Numbered from the stretch's first letter, positions 26,177-35,592 are shown. The stretch: 64,000 nucleotides of DNA from Nostoc sp. ATCC 53789 (GCF_009873495.1 NZ_CP046703.1:4382501-4446500), one strand, 5' to 3'. Translations and numbers: made by a program. Notes: a model not told the origin generated them from the letters alone.

Positions 26177-27568
26177 CTAGCTTATTGGTTTAGTTGTCAT
26201 GTTTATTAAAGACTCTTGCCGCACACGTCGCCCTGTAATTACCATCTTGACTCCACTGGCTGGCGCAAGGGTAAAACCTCGGCGCTGAGGCTGCTCTGGC
26301 CGACGATCAACTAACGCTAAGTGATAGTGTGACAAGACGGTTGCTAATACTAGCTTCATTTGAAACATAGCCAAAGCCTCGCCAATACAACGACGGACAC
26401 CGCCACCAAAGGGCAGAAATTCATAGGGAGAAAATTGACGTTCAATAAAGCGCTCTGGTTGAAAATCTTTGGACTGAGGATATAAATCCTCTCGATGATG
26501 AGTAAGATAAATACTGGGAAGCAGTACAGTTCCAGGCTCTAAAGAATGTCCCAATAATTCAACGGGTTCTTGCACTACCCTGGGAAAAGAGAACATTACA
26601 ACAGGGTAAATTCGCAAGGTTTCATTGCAAATAGCTGTGAGATATGGGAGTCGGCAAATGCTCATAGGGTCTGGGGAATCACCTAGAGTGTCCAGTTCTT
26701 GCAGCAGTTTTTCACGGACTAGAGGCTTTTGGTGAATGCAGTACAATCCCCAAGCCATTGCCGATGCCGTAGTTTCATAACCAGTAAGTATTAGGGTTAT
26801 TAATTGATCGCGCAACTCCTGATCGGTCATTTGTTCGCCCACTTCATCTCGATATGATATCAGCAAGGAGAGGATATCCATGCATTCTGGATCTAGTTTT
26901 TGTCGGCGTTCGGCGATTTCAGAGTAGAGCAATTCATCAATTGCTTGCCGAACGTGCAGAAATTTTCCCCAAGGACTCCAAACTCCTAAATCTTTTTGCA
27001 AGGATGAGAAAAAAAATGAGATAGAAGTCAAAGGTGAGCGAAAAACATCCATCAGCAACGGTAGCAGATGCTTAAATTGTTGAAATCTTTCTCCCTCACA
27101 TAAACCAAAGACAGTCTTCAATATGACTCGTAGGGATATTTCCTGTGTTAAATTACGAGCTAAGAAGGGCTTATCTTGGGGTAACTGACTAAAGACTTGT
27201 TCAGTCAGATTACAAATTAGCCGACTGTAAGCTTGGATACGTTCTCCATGAAAGGATGGCATGAGCAGTTGTCGCTGCCGTTTATGGCTATTGCCCTCTA
27301 GTATGACAACTGAATACTCTCCGATAAGAGGTTGTGTAATTCTGTTCGTCTCACCAACAGCAACAAATTTCTTTCTATCATTAGTTAAAATTTCCTGGAT
27401 TGCCTGGGGATGGTTCACAAAAACTACAGTATCCCCAAAACCAATTATCTTGGCAGTGAAAATATCAGGATATTGCTGGGCTGCATTTTCCATATATCCC
27501 ACAGGGTCACTAACCCAATGAAGCTTTTGTACTAAAGAGGGAGTTTTGATAAGATTGGGTAATGGCAT
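26177..27568 (-). CDS. Cytochrome P450, CYP110-like
   Basis: 463 residues, soluble P450. Heme-binding loop FLPFGGGVRRCIGEALA with the cysteine ligand, I-helix LILTGYETTASA with the oxygen-activating Thr, and the ExxR motif NETLR are all intact. The sequence type fits the CYP110 family, typical of Nostoc and relatives; those near sesquiterpene synthase genes are thought to hydroxylate the terpene. The terpene synthase gene lies 166 bases upstream on the same strand with only a small hairpin between, so co-expression is likely. Substrate is inferred from that context. Confidence 0.9.
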   Translation of the reverse strand: MPLPNLIKTPSLVQKLHWVSDPVGYMENAAQQYPDIFTAKIIGFGDTVVFVNHPQAIQEILTNDRKKFVAVGETNRITQPLIGEYSVVILEGNSHKRQRQLLMPSFHGERIQAYSRLICNLTEQVFSQLPQDKPFLARNLTQEISLRVILKTVFGLCEGERFQQFKHLLPLLMDVFRSPLTSISFFFSSLQKDLGVWSPWGKFLHVRQAIDELLYSEIAERRQKLDPECMDILSLLISYRDEVGEQMTDQELRDQLITLILTGYETTASAMAWGLYCIHQKPLVREKLLQELDTLGDSPDPMSICRLPYLTAICNETLRIYPVVMFSFPRVVQEPVELLGHSLEPGTVLLPSIYLTHHREDLYPQSKDFQPERFIERQFSPYEFLPFGGGVRRCIGEALAMFQMKLVLATVLSHYHLALVDRRPEQPQRRGFTLAPASGVKMVITGRRVRQESLINMTTKPIS

Positions 27569-27679
27569 TTTATTTTTTATAATTTGATCGAGTTGAGCTT
27601 ATAAATTCACCATATTGTGATTTAGCATTAATAAAATTAAGTATGAATCTGCAATCATTTAATTCATAAATTTTTCTGT

Positions 27680-27703
27680 AAAGGCAATTCATAAATTGCC
27701 TTT
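27680..27703. terminator. Small hairpin between terpene synthase and P450
   Basis: AAAGGCAATT, loop CATA, AATTGCCTTT. It sits 32 bases after the terpene synthase stop, before the P450 gene. There is no good T tract on the minus strand, so partial termination or mRNA processing is only a possibility. Confidence 0.45.
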
Positions 27704-27734
27704 AAAAAAATCATACTCACAATCAGCAACACAT

Positions 27735-28703
27735 CTAATTTTGTGTTAGTTCCAGTCCTTCTAGACTCTGATAACGACCGGTCTGAGAATACCAATCATG
27801 GTTACTACGTATCCAGTAGTGCATTCCTAATATAAATTTTGCAGCATCAGGATCTGCTTCTTCTCGAAAATTTGGAATAGATGTTTCTAAATCCATCATT
27901 TTTTGTACGGCTGTATTGTGAATCTCTGCTACACGATCAAATGCCTCGTTTAGAGGAATTTTAAATTGTTTATGCAGTACCAATACTAAATTATTAACAT
28001 CGCCATTTGAAATTTCTCTAGATGCAGAAAAAATATCATTACAACAAGCAATAATATGTCCTGTAAGAAATTGCATTTGGAGAATTTTTTCATCTTTTCG
28101 TAAAAAATTAGGAATCCTCAAATTATGGCAAAACTCAGTTATTGCTAGAAAAGCATCGACACCTACACTTGATTTACGTATCATCATATAAGTGTCAAGG
28201 TCTGGTACGATTCCCTGTGTGCGGATGGTTGCTTCTTCAACACATCCCTGTAACCATTTCTCAAGGCTAGAGATGAAATGATTGAACCATGTTAAGCTAC
28301 CTTTCGCAAGCGTCCTCTCTCTTAGGTTACTTAAGGCAAAAGTCAAGGCTATATCTTGGTTTGTAACTTCTGCTCCGTTTAATATTTCCAGAAATCTCTG
28401 ATGAAAAAGTTTTAGAACTTCAGGTTTTTTTCCTAAATCTGATAGATCGCATTGATCATCCCAAATAAACACCCAACTCAGCCAGTCATGTGCAATCTTC
28501 AATTCTTCAATATTGCTGTAAGGATAAGCAGATGCAGCTAATAAAAAGAATTTAGACTTGCAAAAACGCTTATAAGTTGATTCATTGGAAAGTAGATTGA
28601 AGCGAAGTACCCATTCAAGAGAGTAATCTTCTAGAATATCAACATACTTATTAGTCTGGGATGGAAATGGGCAGTATAAATTATGGGAAAGTAATTGATT
28701 CAT
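27735..28703 (-). CDS. Class I terpene synthase (probable sesquiterpene synthase)
   Basis: From the ATG at 28703 the protein has 322 residues, the usual length of bacterial sesquiterpene synthases. An upstream ATG at 28802 would add a hydrophobic 33-residue leader and is less likely. The first metal-binding motif is WDDQCD (start of an Asp-rich DDxxD variant), and the second is NDIFSASRE, matching the NSE triad ND(L/I/V)xSxxxE. The fold binds prenyl diphosphate through three Mg ions and cyclises it. The product cannot be read from sequence; the context with a CYP110-like P450 resembles the germacrene/selinene clusters of Nostoc. Confidence 0.88.
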   Translation of the reverse strand: MNQLLSHNLYCPFPSQTNKYVDILEDYSLEWVLRFNLLSNESTYKRFCKSKFFLLAASAYPYSNIEELKIAHDWLSWVFIWDDQCDLSDLGKKPEVLKLFHQRFLEILNGAEVTNQDIALTFALSNLRERTLAKGSLTWFNHFISSLEKWLQGCVEEATIRTQGIVPDLDTYMMIRKSSVGVDAFLAITEFCHNLRIPNFLRKDEKILQMQFLTGHIIACCNDIFSASREISNGDVNNLVLVLHKQFKIPLNEAFDRVAEIHNTAVQKMMDLETSIPNFREEADPDAAKFILGMHYWIRSNHDWYSQTGRYQSLEGLELTQN

Positions 28704-29345
28704 AAAAAATAGATTGGTTAGAATTAACGAACATAAATTACAAAAGAAGAAGATTAACAGACTCATAGAGAACCTATGAAAATCTTTTTGAAAATAATTC
28801 ACTTTAAGACCATACGCTCCACAGTATGGAAATGATATTTACGTTGCTTTGAGTGGTGCGTAAATCTATCTGAATATTTCAAAACTTAAGCAGTATTGTT
28901 AAACTTTCTTTGAAAGAAGATAACAGTAATTACACGTAATTATATTTTTTCTTATAAAAATAGCAATATCAGAGTCTATTCACAATAAATACTGTTGACT
29001 AACTGAAAAAAATAACTTATTGCATCAACTAAATTGTTCTGGAATAGCACAATTTTATAAAAAGGCAAGGGTAATAATGACTAATTTTAGAGCGATCGCC
29101 TTCATGAAAGAGGAGTTTCGACTCTAGTGAAAGTGCAGATTTGTAGTTGATGTCCATGTTGGAGCGATCGCTCCTGTAGTTGCATAGAGCAATTTGGCGT
29201 GAGAATGTTGCTGTTATCAGAGTTTTTGGGAACTATATGGTTGTCAGAGGATAAATTTGCCAGTCAGTCTGCAAAATAGAGGTGACTTAGCTGCGATCGC
29301 AGGTAATAGTAAACAATAAACAAGGAGTTAACTTAATTTAAATAC
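28704..29345. other. Intergenic region between terpene synthase and histidine kinase operon
   Basis: 642 bases without a gene. A hairpin, CCATAC-gctccaca-GTATGG (28810-28829), lies about 110 bases upstream of the preferred terpene synthase start and may be an operator. HIP1-containing palindromes (ggagcgatcgctcc at 29160-29173) occur. An aaggag site lies before the kinase gene. Confidence 0.4.
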
Positions 29346-30668
29346 ATGAATTACAAGCCATATCTACAAATGCTTAATCTCCCAGAAGATAGTTTAATTT
29401 TAGTGGTGGATGATACCACTACAAACTTAGAAATTGTCTTCGGTATATTAACGAATGTCGGCTTTAAAGTTGTTACAGAAAACAATGGAAAGAGGGCAGT
29501 TCAACAGGCTGAAGATATACTGCCTGACTTAATTCTCTTAGATGTAATGATGCCAGGAATAGATGGATTTGAAACCTGTCAAAAGCTGAAAGAAAATTCA
29601 GTTACTTGTGATATTCCAGTAATTTTCATGACAGCTAACTCTGATACTAATAGTAAAGTGAAGGGTCTAAGTATAGGCGCAGTTGATTATATTACTAAAC
29701 CCTTTCATGAAGAAGAGTTACTCGCTAGAATTAAAACCCATCTACAATTACGAAATCTCACAAAAACTTTAGAGAAACGAGTTGCAGAAAGGACAGCAGC
29801 TTTGTCTAGAGCATTAAAAGACCTACAAGAGTCTCAACTTCAGCTTGTACAGACAGAAAAAATGTCTGCTCTTGGTCAATTAGTAGCAGGAGTTGCTCAT
29901 GAAATTAATAATCCAGTTGGTTTTATTCATGGCAATCTCGGACACGCTTCAGTATATTTCCAAGATATGGCTAATATTATTAACCTCTATCAGCAGTACT
30001 ATCCCAATCCAGTACCAGAAATTCAAGAGGAAATTGCAGGGGTAGATTTGAAGTATATACTTTCTGATCTACCTAGCTTAATTTCTTCAATGAAAGAGGG
30101 TGTGCAGCGCATTCGTAATATTAGTACTAGTCTGAGAATTTTTTCTCGTGCAGATAGCGATCGCAAAGTTTCTTGCAACATTCATGATGGCATTGACAGC
30201 ACAATCATGATTCTCAAACACCGCTTAAAAGCATCCGAGGCTCGACCCGATATTAAAATAGTTAAAAGTTACGATATTTTGCCAGATTTAGAATGCTTTA
30301 TCGGACAGTTAAATCAGGTATTTATGAATTTATTAGCTAATGCTATTGATGCTTTAGAGGAGTCTAATATAGGACGAACTTATATTGAAATTGAAGCAAA
30401 TCCTAATGAAATTCTGATTCAGACTACTCTTACCGAAGACAATAATTATATTTTAATTCGGATTAAAGATAATGGGGTAGGGATGTCGGCTGATGTCCAG
30501 GAAAAAATCTTTGACCATTTATTCACCACTAAGTCTGTGGGTCAAGGTACAGGATTAGGATTATCAATTGCTCGCCATATTGTTGTCGAAAAACATGGAG
30601 GAACCCTGGAGGTAAATTCAGGACTAGGAAACGGTTCAGAATTTATTATTAAACTTCCCGTTTCCTAA
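29346..30668 (+). CDS. Response regulator - histidine kinase hybrid
   Basis: 440 residues, soluble. An N-terminal receiver domain (about 17-130; phospho-acceptor Asp66 in LLDVMMPG) is joined by a coiled coil to HisKA (His185 in GVAHEINNPVG) and HATPase_c (DNGVGM and GQGTGLGLS). The receiver-first order suggests it accepts phosphate from another kinase, then signals onwards. It heads an apparent operon with a FIST remnant, a MOD1 protein and a PAS kinase, and faces away from the terpene synthase. Confidence 0.92.
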   Translation: MNYKPYLQMLNLPEDSLILVVDDTTTNLEIVFGILTNVGFKVVTENNGKRAVQQAEDILPDLILLDVMMPGIDGFETCQKLKENSVTCDIPVIFMTANSDTNSKVKGLSIGAVDYITKPFHEEELLARIKTHLQLRNLTKTLEKRVAERTAALSRALKDLQESQLQLVQTEKMSALGQLVAGVAHEINNPVGFIHGNLGHASVYFQDMANIINLYQQYYPNPVPEIQEEIAGVDLKYILSDLPSLISSMKEGVQRIRNISTSLRIFSRADSDRKVSCNIHDGIDSTIMILKHRLKASEARPDIKIVKSYDILPDLECFIGQLNQVFMNLLANAIDALEESNIGRTYIEIEANPNEILIQTTLTEDNNYILIRIKDNGVGMSADVQEKIFDHLFTTKSVGQGTGLGLSIARHIVVEKHGGTLEVNSGLGNGSEFIIKLPVS

Positions 30669-30697
30669 TCATACTAAGTGCTATTATCGGAACCTTT

Positions 30698-30850
30698 ATG
30701 TTTAAAACAGTAGTAGGTCACGGTAACAATCCAGATTCTCTATCAGCAGTTGAAGAAGTTCTTCAGCAATGTGTTAGTTCCCTTGGAGGAGTCTATCAAT
30801 TATTCAAATTAATATTAGTTAAAATAAATGTTCAATGTAGAATCAGGTGA
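30698..30850 (+). pseudogene. Truncated FIST-domain sensor gene
   Basis: The ATG at 30698 opens MFKTVVGHGNNPDSLSAVEE, continuing VLQQCVSSLGG, which is the typical start of FIST sensory-domain proteins. After about 31 residues the similarity stops, and the frame ends at a TGA at 30850. A full FIST protein has about 380 residues, so most of the gene appears deleted. It lies 29 bases after the kinase stop and before the MOD1 gene. FIST and MOD1 genes occur together in other cyanobacteria, which supports the remnant reading. A short functional peptide cannot be excluded. Confidence 0.65.
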
Positions 30851-30999
30851 TCGTGACCGAATAAATTGTGATCGCTATCACAATTTATTATAAACACAAG
30901 CAAGCACCAAATCTTCTAAAGAAAGTTATCAAGCAGTTACTTTATGGTCATTTTGGGGAACTCTATAACTGTAGTTCCCAAATTGTATGCTTAAAATTT

Positions 31000-31542
31000 A
31001 TGACCAATGCACTTAATCATTCCATAGCTACGCTTAATCTTTCTTTAGAACGCGATATATTTTTACGTACACTCATCAGAGAATTATCTGGCACTTTGCA
31101 GGATGTAGTTGGCTTAGAAGAAGCTTCTGGATTTATTAGCGTAGTTGGTGAAAGGATGGCTACGCAGCTTGACCAAGATTACAAATCTGCTCTGGAAGTC
31201 TCCAAACTCTCTCGTAAGCAGGTCGCTGATGTCTTGATTGATTTAAAAAAACGCATTCAGGGCGATTTTTATGTTGTTGAGCAGGATGATGAAAAAATTG
31301 TCTTTGGCAACCGCGTCTGCCCATTTGGGGAAAAAGTGCTTAATCGCCCTGCCATGTGTATGATGACTTCAAACGTCTTTGGGACGATCGCAGCGAATAA
31401 TCTGGGATATGCGAAAGTAGAATTGCAAGAAACAATAGCACAGGGTGCTTCTGGATGCAAAGTTATTGTTTACTTAAAATTTACAGAAGAGGCAGAAGAT
31501 GCAGAAGGTCGAGAATACTTTAGGGGACTAGAATCTGTATAA
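31000..31542 (+). CDS. MOD1-domain (methanogen output domain 1) protein
   Basis: From the ATG at 31000 the protein has 180 residues (MTNALNHSIATLNLS...). The region ERDIFLRTLIRELSG through FGNRVCPFGEKVLNRPAMCMMTSNVFG fits the MOD1 family, which has conserved cysteines (CPFG and AMCMMTSNVFG) and is found next to histidine kinases. A further in-frame start lies at 30868, but the 44 extra residues look non-coding and overlap decayed sequence. No membrane segment. The gene is followed after 39 bases by a PAS kinase on the same strand, so it probably supplies the sensor input of that kinase. Ligand unknown. Confidence 0.72.
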   Translation: MTNALNHSIATLNLSLERDIFLRTLIRELSGTLQDVVGLEEASGFISVVGERMATQLDQDYKSALEVSKLSRKQVADVLIDLKKRIQGDFYVVEQDDEKIVFGNRVCPFGEKVLNRPAMCMMTSNVFGTIAANNLGYAKVELQETIAQGASGCKVIVYLKFTEEAEDAEGREYFRGLESV

Positions 31543-31581
31543 ACTCTTCATCATTAACCTAACCATAGGATACAAGCTTGA

Positions 31582-32988
31582 GTGCAGATATGTAAATTAG
31601 AATCGAACCCTGAAATTGGAAGCCCCATGACTCCTGAACAATTTCTTGAATTTGCCAGAGTTTTACCAGAACCTTTACTCCTGGTCAGTGGAGAAGGTCA
31701 GTTGTTAGCGACTAATCAACCAGTAGCAGATATGCTGGGGTTACGTCGTCAAGAACTGCGGGGAAAAATGCTTATTGAACTTGTAACTCAAGCTACTGAC
31801 GATGTTATAAAGTACCTGCAAGCTTGTTCAAGTAGTAGAGCAATGGTTATTGGCTCCTTGACTTTACGAAAGAATGATGGACAAACGTTAATATGTCGTA
31901 GCCAAGGAGCTGTTATTCAACCTTGGTCTCCTGAATCTTCAAGTTTAATTCTCTTACGCTTAGAAAATAGAACTTTAGCTAGCAGTAATTTTGTTCTTCT
32001 AAACCAGAAAATCGATGAGTTAGCAAAAGAAGTTCAGAGACGTAAACAAGCAGAAGAAGCGCTCTGGAAAGCTAATCAAGAGTTAGAAATTCGGGTTGAG
32101 GAACGGACAACTGCTTTACAAGAAACATTAAAGGAACTACAACTGACCCAAACTCAACTTATCCAAGCTGAGAAAATGTCTAGTTTAGGTCAGATGGTCG
32201 CTGGTATTGCCCATGAAATTAATAACCCAGTTAGTTTTATTCATGGGAACCTCCACCATGCTCATCAGTATACTGATGATTTACTAAAATTGGTGCAAAT
32301 TTATCAACAAGTTTGTCCAAATACTCCTCCAGAAATTCAACAGAAACTAGAAGAAATAGACTTAAATTTTCTGATTAAAGATATAACTAAACTCTTCCAG
32401 TCAATGACAGTGGGAACAGAGAGAATTCAGCAAATTGTTAAATCACTACGTAATTTTTCGAGACTAGATGAAGCAGAACTTAAAACAGTTGATATTCACG
32501 AAGGAATTGATAGTGCTTTAATGATTTTGGAGCATCGACTGCAAGCTAGGCATGAGTACCCAGAAATCAAAGTCATTAAAAAATATAGTCAGCTACCTCA
32601 TGTAACTTGCTATCCTGGTCAACTTAATCAAGTGTTTATGAATATTCTTGCTAATGCGATCGATGCACTTGAGGCGCTAGCGGTCAATTCACAAACAACG
32701 GACAATCAAAAGCTGACAAATAATAATCCCCAAATTCAAATCAAAACTGAGGTAATCAATGAAAAATGGATTGCGGTTAGTATTGCTGATAATGGTTTAG
32801 GAATAGATGAACAAGTTCACTCAAAGGTGTTCGATCCGTTTTTCACTACTAAAACCGTGGGTAAAGGCACAGGACTAGGGCTATCTGTAAGCTATCAAAT
32901 TATAGTTGAAAAACATGGCGGACAACTGAGCTGTTTTTCTGTTCCAGGAAAAGGTGCAGAATTTGTTATCAAGATACCTGTTAACTAA
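31582..32988 (+). CDS. PAS-domain sensor histidine kinase
   Basis: 468 residues from GTG 31582, or 453 from the ATG at 31627 (ttggaag site before it), which is equally plausible. A PAS domain (about 20-125) is followed by a coiled coil, HisKA with His211 in GIAHEINNPVS, and HATPase_c with DNGLGID and GKGTGLGLS. The kinase core closely resembles those of the genes at 20419 and 29346, including the shared FIHGNL sequence and FFTTK-VG-GTGLGLS. No membrane segment. It is the last gene of the kinase/FIST/MOD1 unit. A palindromic terminator follows. Confidence 0.9.
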   Translation: MQICKLESNPEIGSPMTPEQFLEFARVLPEPLLLVSGEGQLLATNQPVADMLGLRRQELRGKMLIELVTQATDDVIKYLQACSSSRAMVIGSLTLRKNDGQTLICRSQGAVIQPWSPESSSLILLRLENRTLASSNFVLLNQKIDELAKEVQRRKQAEEALWKANQELEIRVEERTTALQETLKELQLTQTQLIQAEKMSSLGQMVAGIAHEINNPVSFIHGNLHHAHQYTDDLLKLVQIYQQVCPNTPPEIQQKLEEIDLNFLIKDITKLFQSMTVGTERIQQIVKSLRNFSRLDEAELKTVDIHEGIDSALMILEHRLQARHEYPEIKVIKKYSQLPHVTCYPGQLNQVFMNILANAIDALEALAVNSQTTDNQKLTNNNPQIQIKTEVINEKWIAVSIADNGLGIDEQVHSKVFDPFFTTKTVGKGTGLGLSVSYQIIVEKHGGQLSCFSVPGKGAEFVIKIPVN

Positions 32989-33096
32989 GTCTCATAAAAT
33001 TTTAGGACTTACATAAAACACTTCTAGTGACATTCTTTTGCATAAGTCCTATAGATATATCTTCATGCGGAATTAGTATTAATAGATACGAAAAAT

Positions 33097-33122
33097 GCCT
33101 GTCTGCTAATTAGCAAACAGGC
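33097..33122. terminator. Bidirectional palindrome between kinase and ndhB
   Basis: GCCTGT-CTGCTAATTAGCAAACAGGC, a near-perfect palindrome with one mismatch, lies between the convergent kinase and ndhB genes and is suited to end both transcripts. Confidence 0.7.
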
Positions 33123-33156
33123 GTGTCTTAGAGTACAAAGTTATATTGAGAATCGG

Positions 33157-34761
33157 TTAAATCTTAGCGATAGAATCAACTGAGGGTTGAGACTGACTAA
33201 CCGAATCTAACTTTGGCAAAAGCAGTAGATTTTGTGCTTCTACATTACTGTTGATTGTTGCTTGCAAAAATGGGGTATTGGAGATGGAATTGTTAGCCAA
33301 TGTAAACAGTGGATTTGACAAAATCCCTGCTAGGGAAGTGGCAATTAATGTTATTACCAACCCGACTTGCAAAGGTCTTAGTCCAGGCAAATCCCAACGT
33401 ACTTGCGGATAATTCTTTACCGCGTCGGACATTTCATGGGGTTCTTTGACTACCATCATCTTAACTACGCGAATGTAGTAGTAGATGGAGACGACGGTGG
33501 TAACTAAGCCCAGTAAGACTAACCAATAAAGTCCTGCTTGCCAACCAGCCCAGAATAAGTAAATCTTGCCGAAAAACCCAGCTAATGGTGGAATACCACC
33601 CAAGGAAAGCAGGGCAATACTCAACCCCAATGTTAGGAGTGGGTCTTTTTGATATAAGCCGGAGTATTCGGCAATCTGGTCAGTTCCTGTCCGCAGTGAG
33701 AACAGGATGATGCAGGTAAAGCCGCACAGGTTCATGAACAAGTAAACCAGTAGGTAAAATATCATACTGGCATACCCAGCTTGTGTACCAGCAATCAAGC
33801 CAATCATCACAAACCCAGCTTGGGCAATGGATGAATAAGCTAGCATTCGTTTCATGCTGGTTTGGGCTAGGGCGACTACGTTACCCAAAATCATGCTGAG
33901 AACGGCTAAAGCAGTGAAGACAAATCTCCACTCGTCTGCAACAAGAGGGAAGGCTGTTGTCAGCAAGCGGATGGCTAGGGCAAACCCAGCTGCTTTGGAA
34001 CCAACAGATAAAAAGGCGATGACTGGGGTGGGAGCGCCTTCGTAAACGTCTGGTGTCCACTGGTGGAAGGGTGCAGCGGAGATTTTAAAGCCAATACCTG
34101 CGATCGCAAAAACCAGGGCAATCACTAAACCTAAAGATTGTCCCAGTTTCGCTGTGGCAATGCCATTAGCGATCGCACTTAATTCAGTTTGTCCTCCAGA
34201 TAATCCATACAGCAGCGATACACCGTACAAAAATACTGCTGTACTGGAAGCTCCAATTAACAAGTATTTCAGCGCCGCTTCATTGGATCGGGGGTCACGC
34301 TTGGTATAACCTGTCAGTAAGTAAGAGGAAATACTCAGGGTTTCTAGGGAGATGAAAATCATCACCAACTCACTAGCCCCGGATAAAAACATCCCTCCTA
34401 AAGTAGCACTCAGCAAAATAGCGATGAATTCGGCTAAAGGAGTGCCGCTTTGATCGACGTAGCGAATTGACATCAGTATAGTCACAGCCGCAGACAAGGC
34501 AATGATGCCGCGAAAGACGATACTCAGGTCATCACCATTAAAGCCACCGGTAAAAGAGATGGGATTAGGATTGTCCCATTGAAAATATAGGGCGACAATG
34601 GAAGCAAATAAACCTGCGATCGCTAGATATCCAATCCAGCGCGCGGATGTACGCCCCAAAATCAAATCAACAATCAAAACCCCCAAGAGGGTGAGAATAA
34701 CAATCCCCTCTGGCAAAATCGTTCCAGCATTCAACTGGGATGCAATATTAGCAAAATCCAT
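33157..34761 (-). CDS. ndhB: NAD(P)H-quinone oxidoreductase subunit 2 (NdhB)
   Basis: 534 residues with about 14 membrane helices. Proton-pumping, antiporter-like subunit of the thylakoid NDH-1 complexes used in respiration, cyclic electron flow around photosystem I and CO2 uptake. Recognised from the family-wide pattern around ELVMIFISLETLSISSYLL, the following Lys-containing helices and SIAQAGFVMIGL. The N-terminus MDFANIASQLNAGTILPEG is typical for cyanobacterial NdhB. It is a single-gene unit with its own terminator, consistent with the stand-alone ndhB of this group. Confidence 0.95.
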   Translation of the reverse strand: MDFANIASQLNAGTILPEGIVILTLLGVLIVDLILGRTSARWIGYLAIAGLFASIVALYFQWDNPNPISFTGGFNGDDLSIVFRGIIALSAAVTILMSIRYVDQSGTPLAEFIAILLSATLGGMFLSGASELVMIFISLETLSISSYLLTGYTKRDPRSNEAALKYLLIGASSTAVFLYGVSLLYGLSGGQTELSAIANGIATAKLGQSLGLVIALVFAIAGIGFKISAAPFHQWTPDVYEGAPTPVIAFLSVGSKAAGFALAIRLLTTAFPLVADEWRFVFTALAVLSMILGNVVALAQTSMKRMLAYSSIAQAGFVMIGLIAGTQAGYASMIFYLLVYLFMNLCGFTCIILFSLRTGTDQIAEYSGLYQKDPLLTLGLSIALLSLGGIPPLAGFFGKIYLFWAGWQAGLYWLVLLGLVTTVVSIYYYIRVVKMMVVKEPHEMSDAVKNYPQVRWDLPGLRPLQVGLVITLIATSLAGILSNPLFTLANNSISNTPFLQATINSNVEAQNLLLLPKLDSVSQSQPSVDSIAKI

Positions 34762-35071
34762 GAGATGTATAGGTTTTGGCGATTAGACATTAAGGCTAAC
34801 TCTGTTCACTCTAGCAAGTTTTCTAATCCCCGGACTAGCTCTTTGAACAAGAGCTTAACAGCTTGGGTGCAGATTGCGATCGCCTACGGCATACTGTTCG
34901 CGTTCGCACCAACTTCACTAGCTTACCAGCAGGTTTCTCAGTAGTTAGGGATTCACCTAAATACTTTCCTACTTGGTTTTTAAGGTATGACCTTAATTAA
35001 ATAATGATGCCGCAGTTGCGATCGCTATGTACAAAAAGCTAATTAATAATTAACGCGATGTGCAACTTATC

Positions 35072-35222
35072 CTTGGAACCCCACTTCCATTCCTCTCCCC
35101 CACAGGGAGAGAGGCTTTGATTCTTGCTCCCCTTCCCTTGTAGGGAAGGGGTTGGGGGTTAGGTCTAAGAGAAAGTTACACACCAATTAATAAGGGCACA
35201 GGATTGCTGTGCCCCTACAAGA
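35072..35222. repeat. Dispersed intergenic hairpin repeats
   Basis: Two repeat types lie side by side. The first (to about 35165) is built of ctctcccccacagggagag and cccttcccttgtagggaagg hairpins followed by gttgggggttagg. The second (about 35188-35221) is a gggcacag/ctgtgcccc hairpin. Both are common between genes in heterocyst-forming cyanobacteria. The rest of 34762-35241 shows no gene. Confidence 0.7.
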
Positions 35223-35241
35223 TTCATAACTTTTAACTTTA

Positions 35242-35514
35242 TTAAAAACCGACTGATGGCAGCTTGCCTTGTAGCGATTGAAATTTAGACTGAACACAGT
35301 TTGCACAATTGCAACCAACTTGATCAATAATCGGATTGGATGTTTGAATCAAGTTCGGGGTTGCCAGATCAGGAATTTGATGTGTAGATGCTACAGTAAC
35401 AACTTGTGTAGCATATAGAGATTTGAGGCTGGATGCGTTTACTGGATTAACTATCAGCAGCATGGATAGCAGAAATGCGGGAAAAGCAAGTAAAATCAGT
35501 TTCACTATGTTCAT
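35242..35514 (-). CDS. Small secreted protein with CxCxxC motif
   Basis: 90 residues, ATG start. A clear signal peptide (KLILLAFPAFLLSMLLIV, cleavage after about VNASS) is followed by a short Ser/Thr/Val-rich part and the C-terminal motif GCNCANCVQSKFQSLQGKLP, with a CxCxxC cysteine cluster. No family is recognised. An exported small protein with three closely spaced cysteines could bind metal or form disulfides; both are guesses. No other gene is close enough upstream to define an operon. Confidence 0.6.
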   Translation of the reverse strand: MNIVKLILLAFPAFLLSMLLIVNPVNASSLKSLYATQVVTVASTHQIPDLATPNLIQTSNPIIDQVGCNCANCVQSKFQSLQGKLPSVGF

Positions 35515-35592
35515 AATTTACACAAAAATACCTTTGGTGATACAGCATAACCAATAAATTGCCGAGGTTCAACTTTAATTACTGAGTATTAT

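Noticed and set aside
30868..30999. Upstream extension of the MOD1 protein
   Set aside because: The 44 extra residues do not resemble the family and lie in sequence next to a decayed gene; the ATG at 31000 starts the conserved part.
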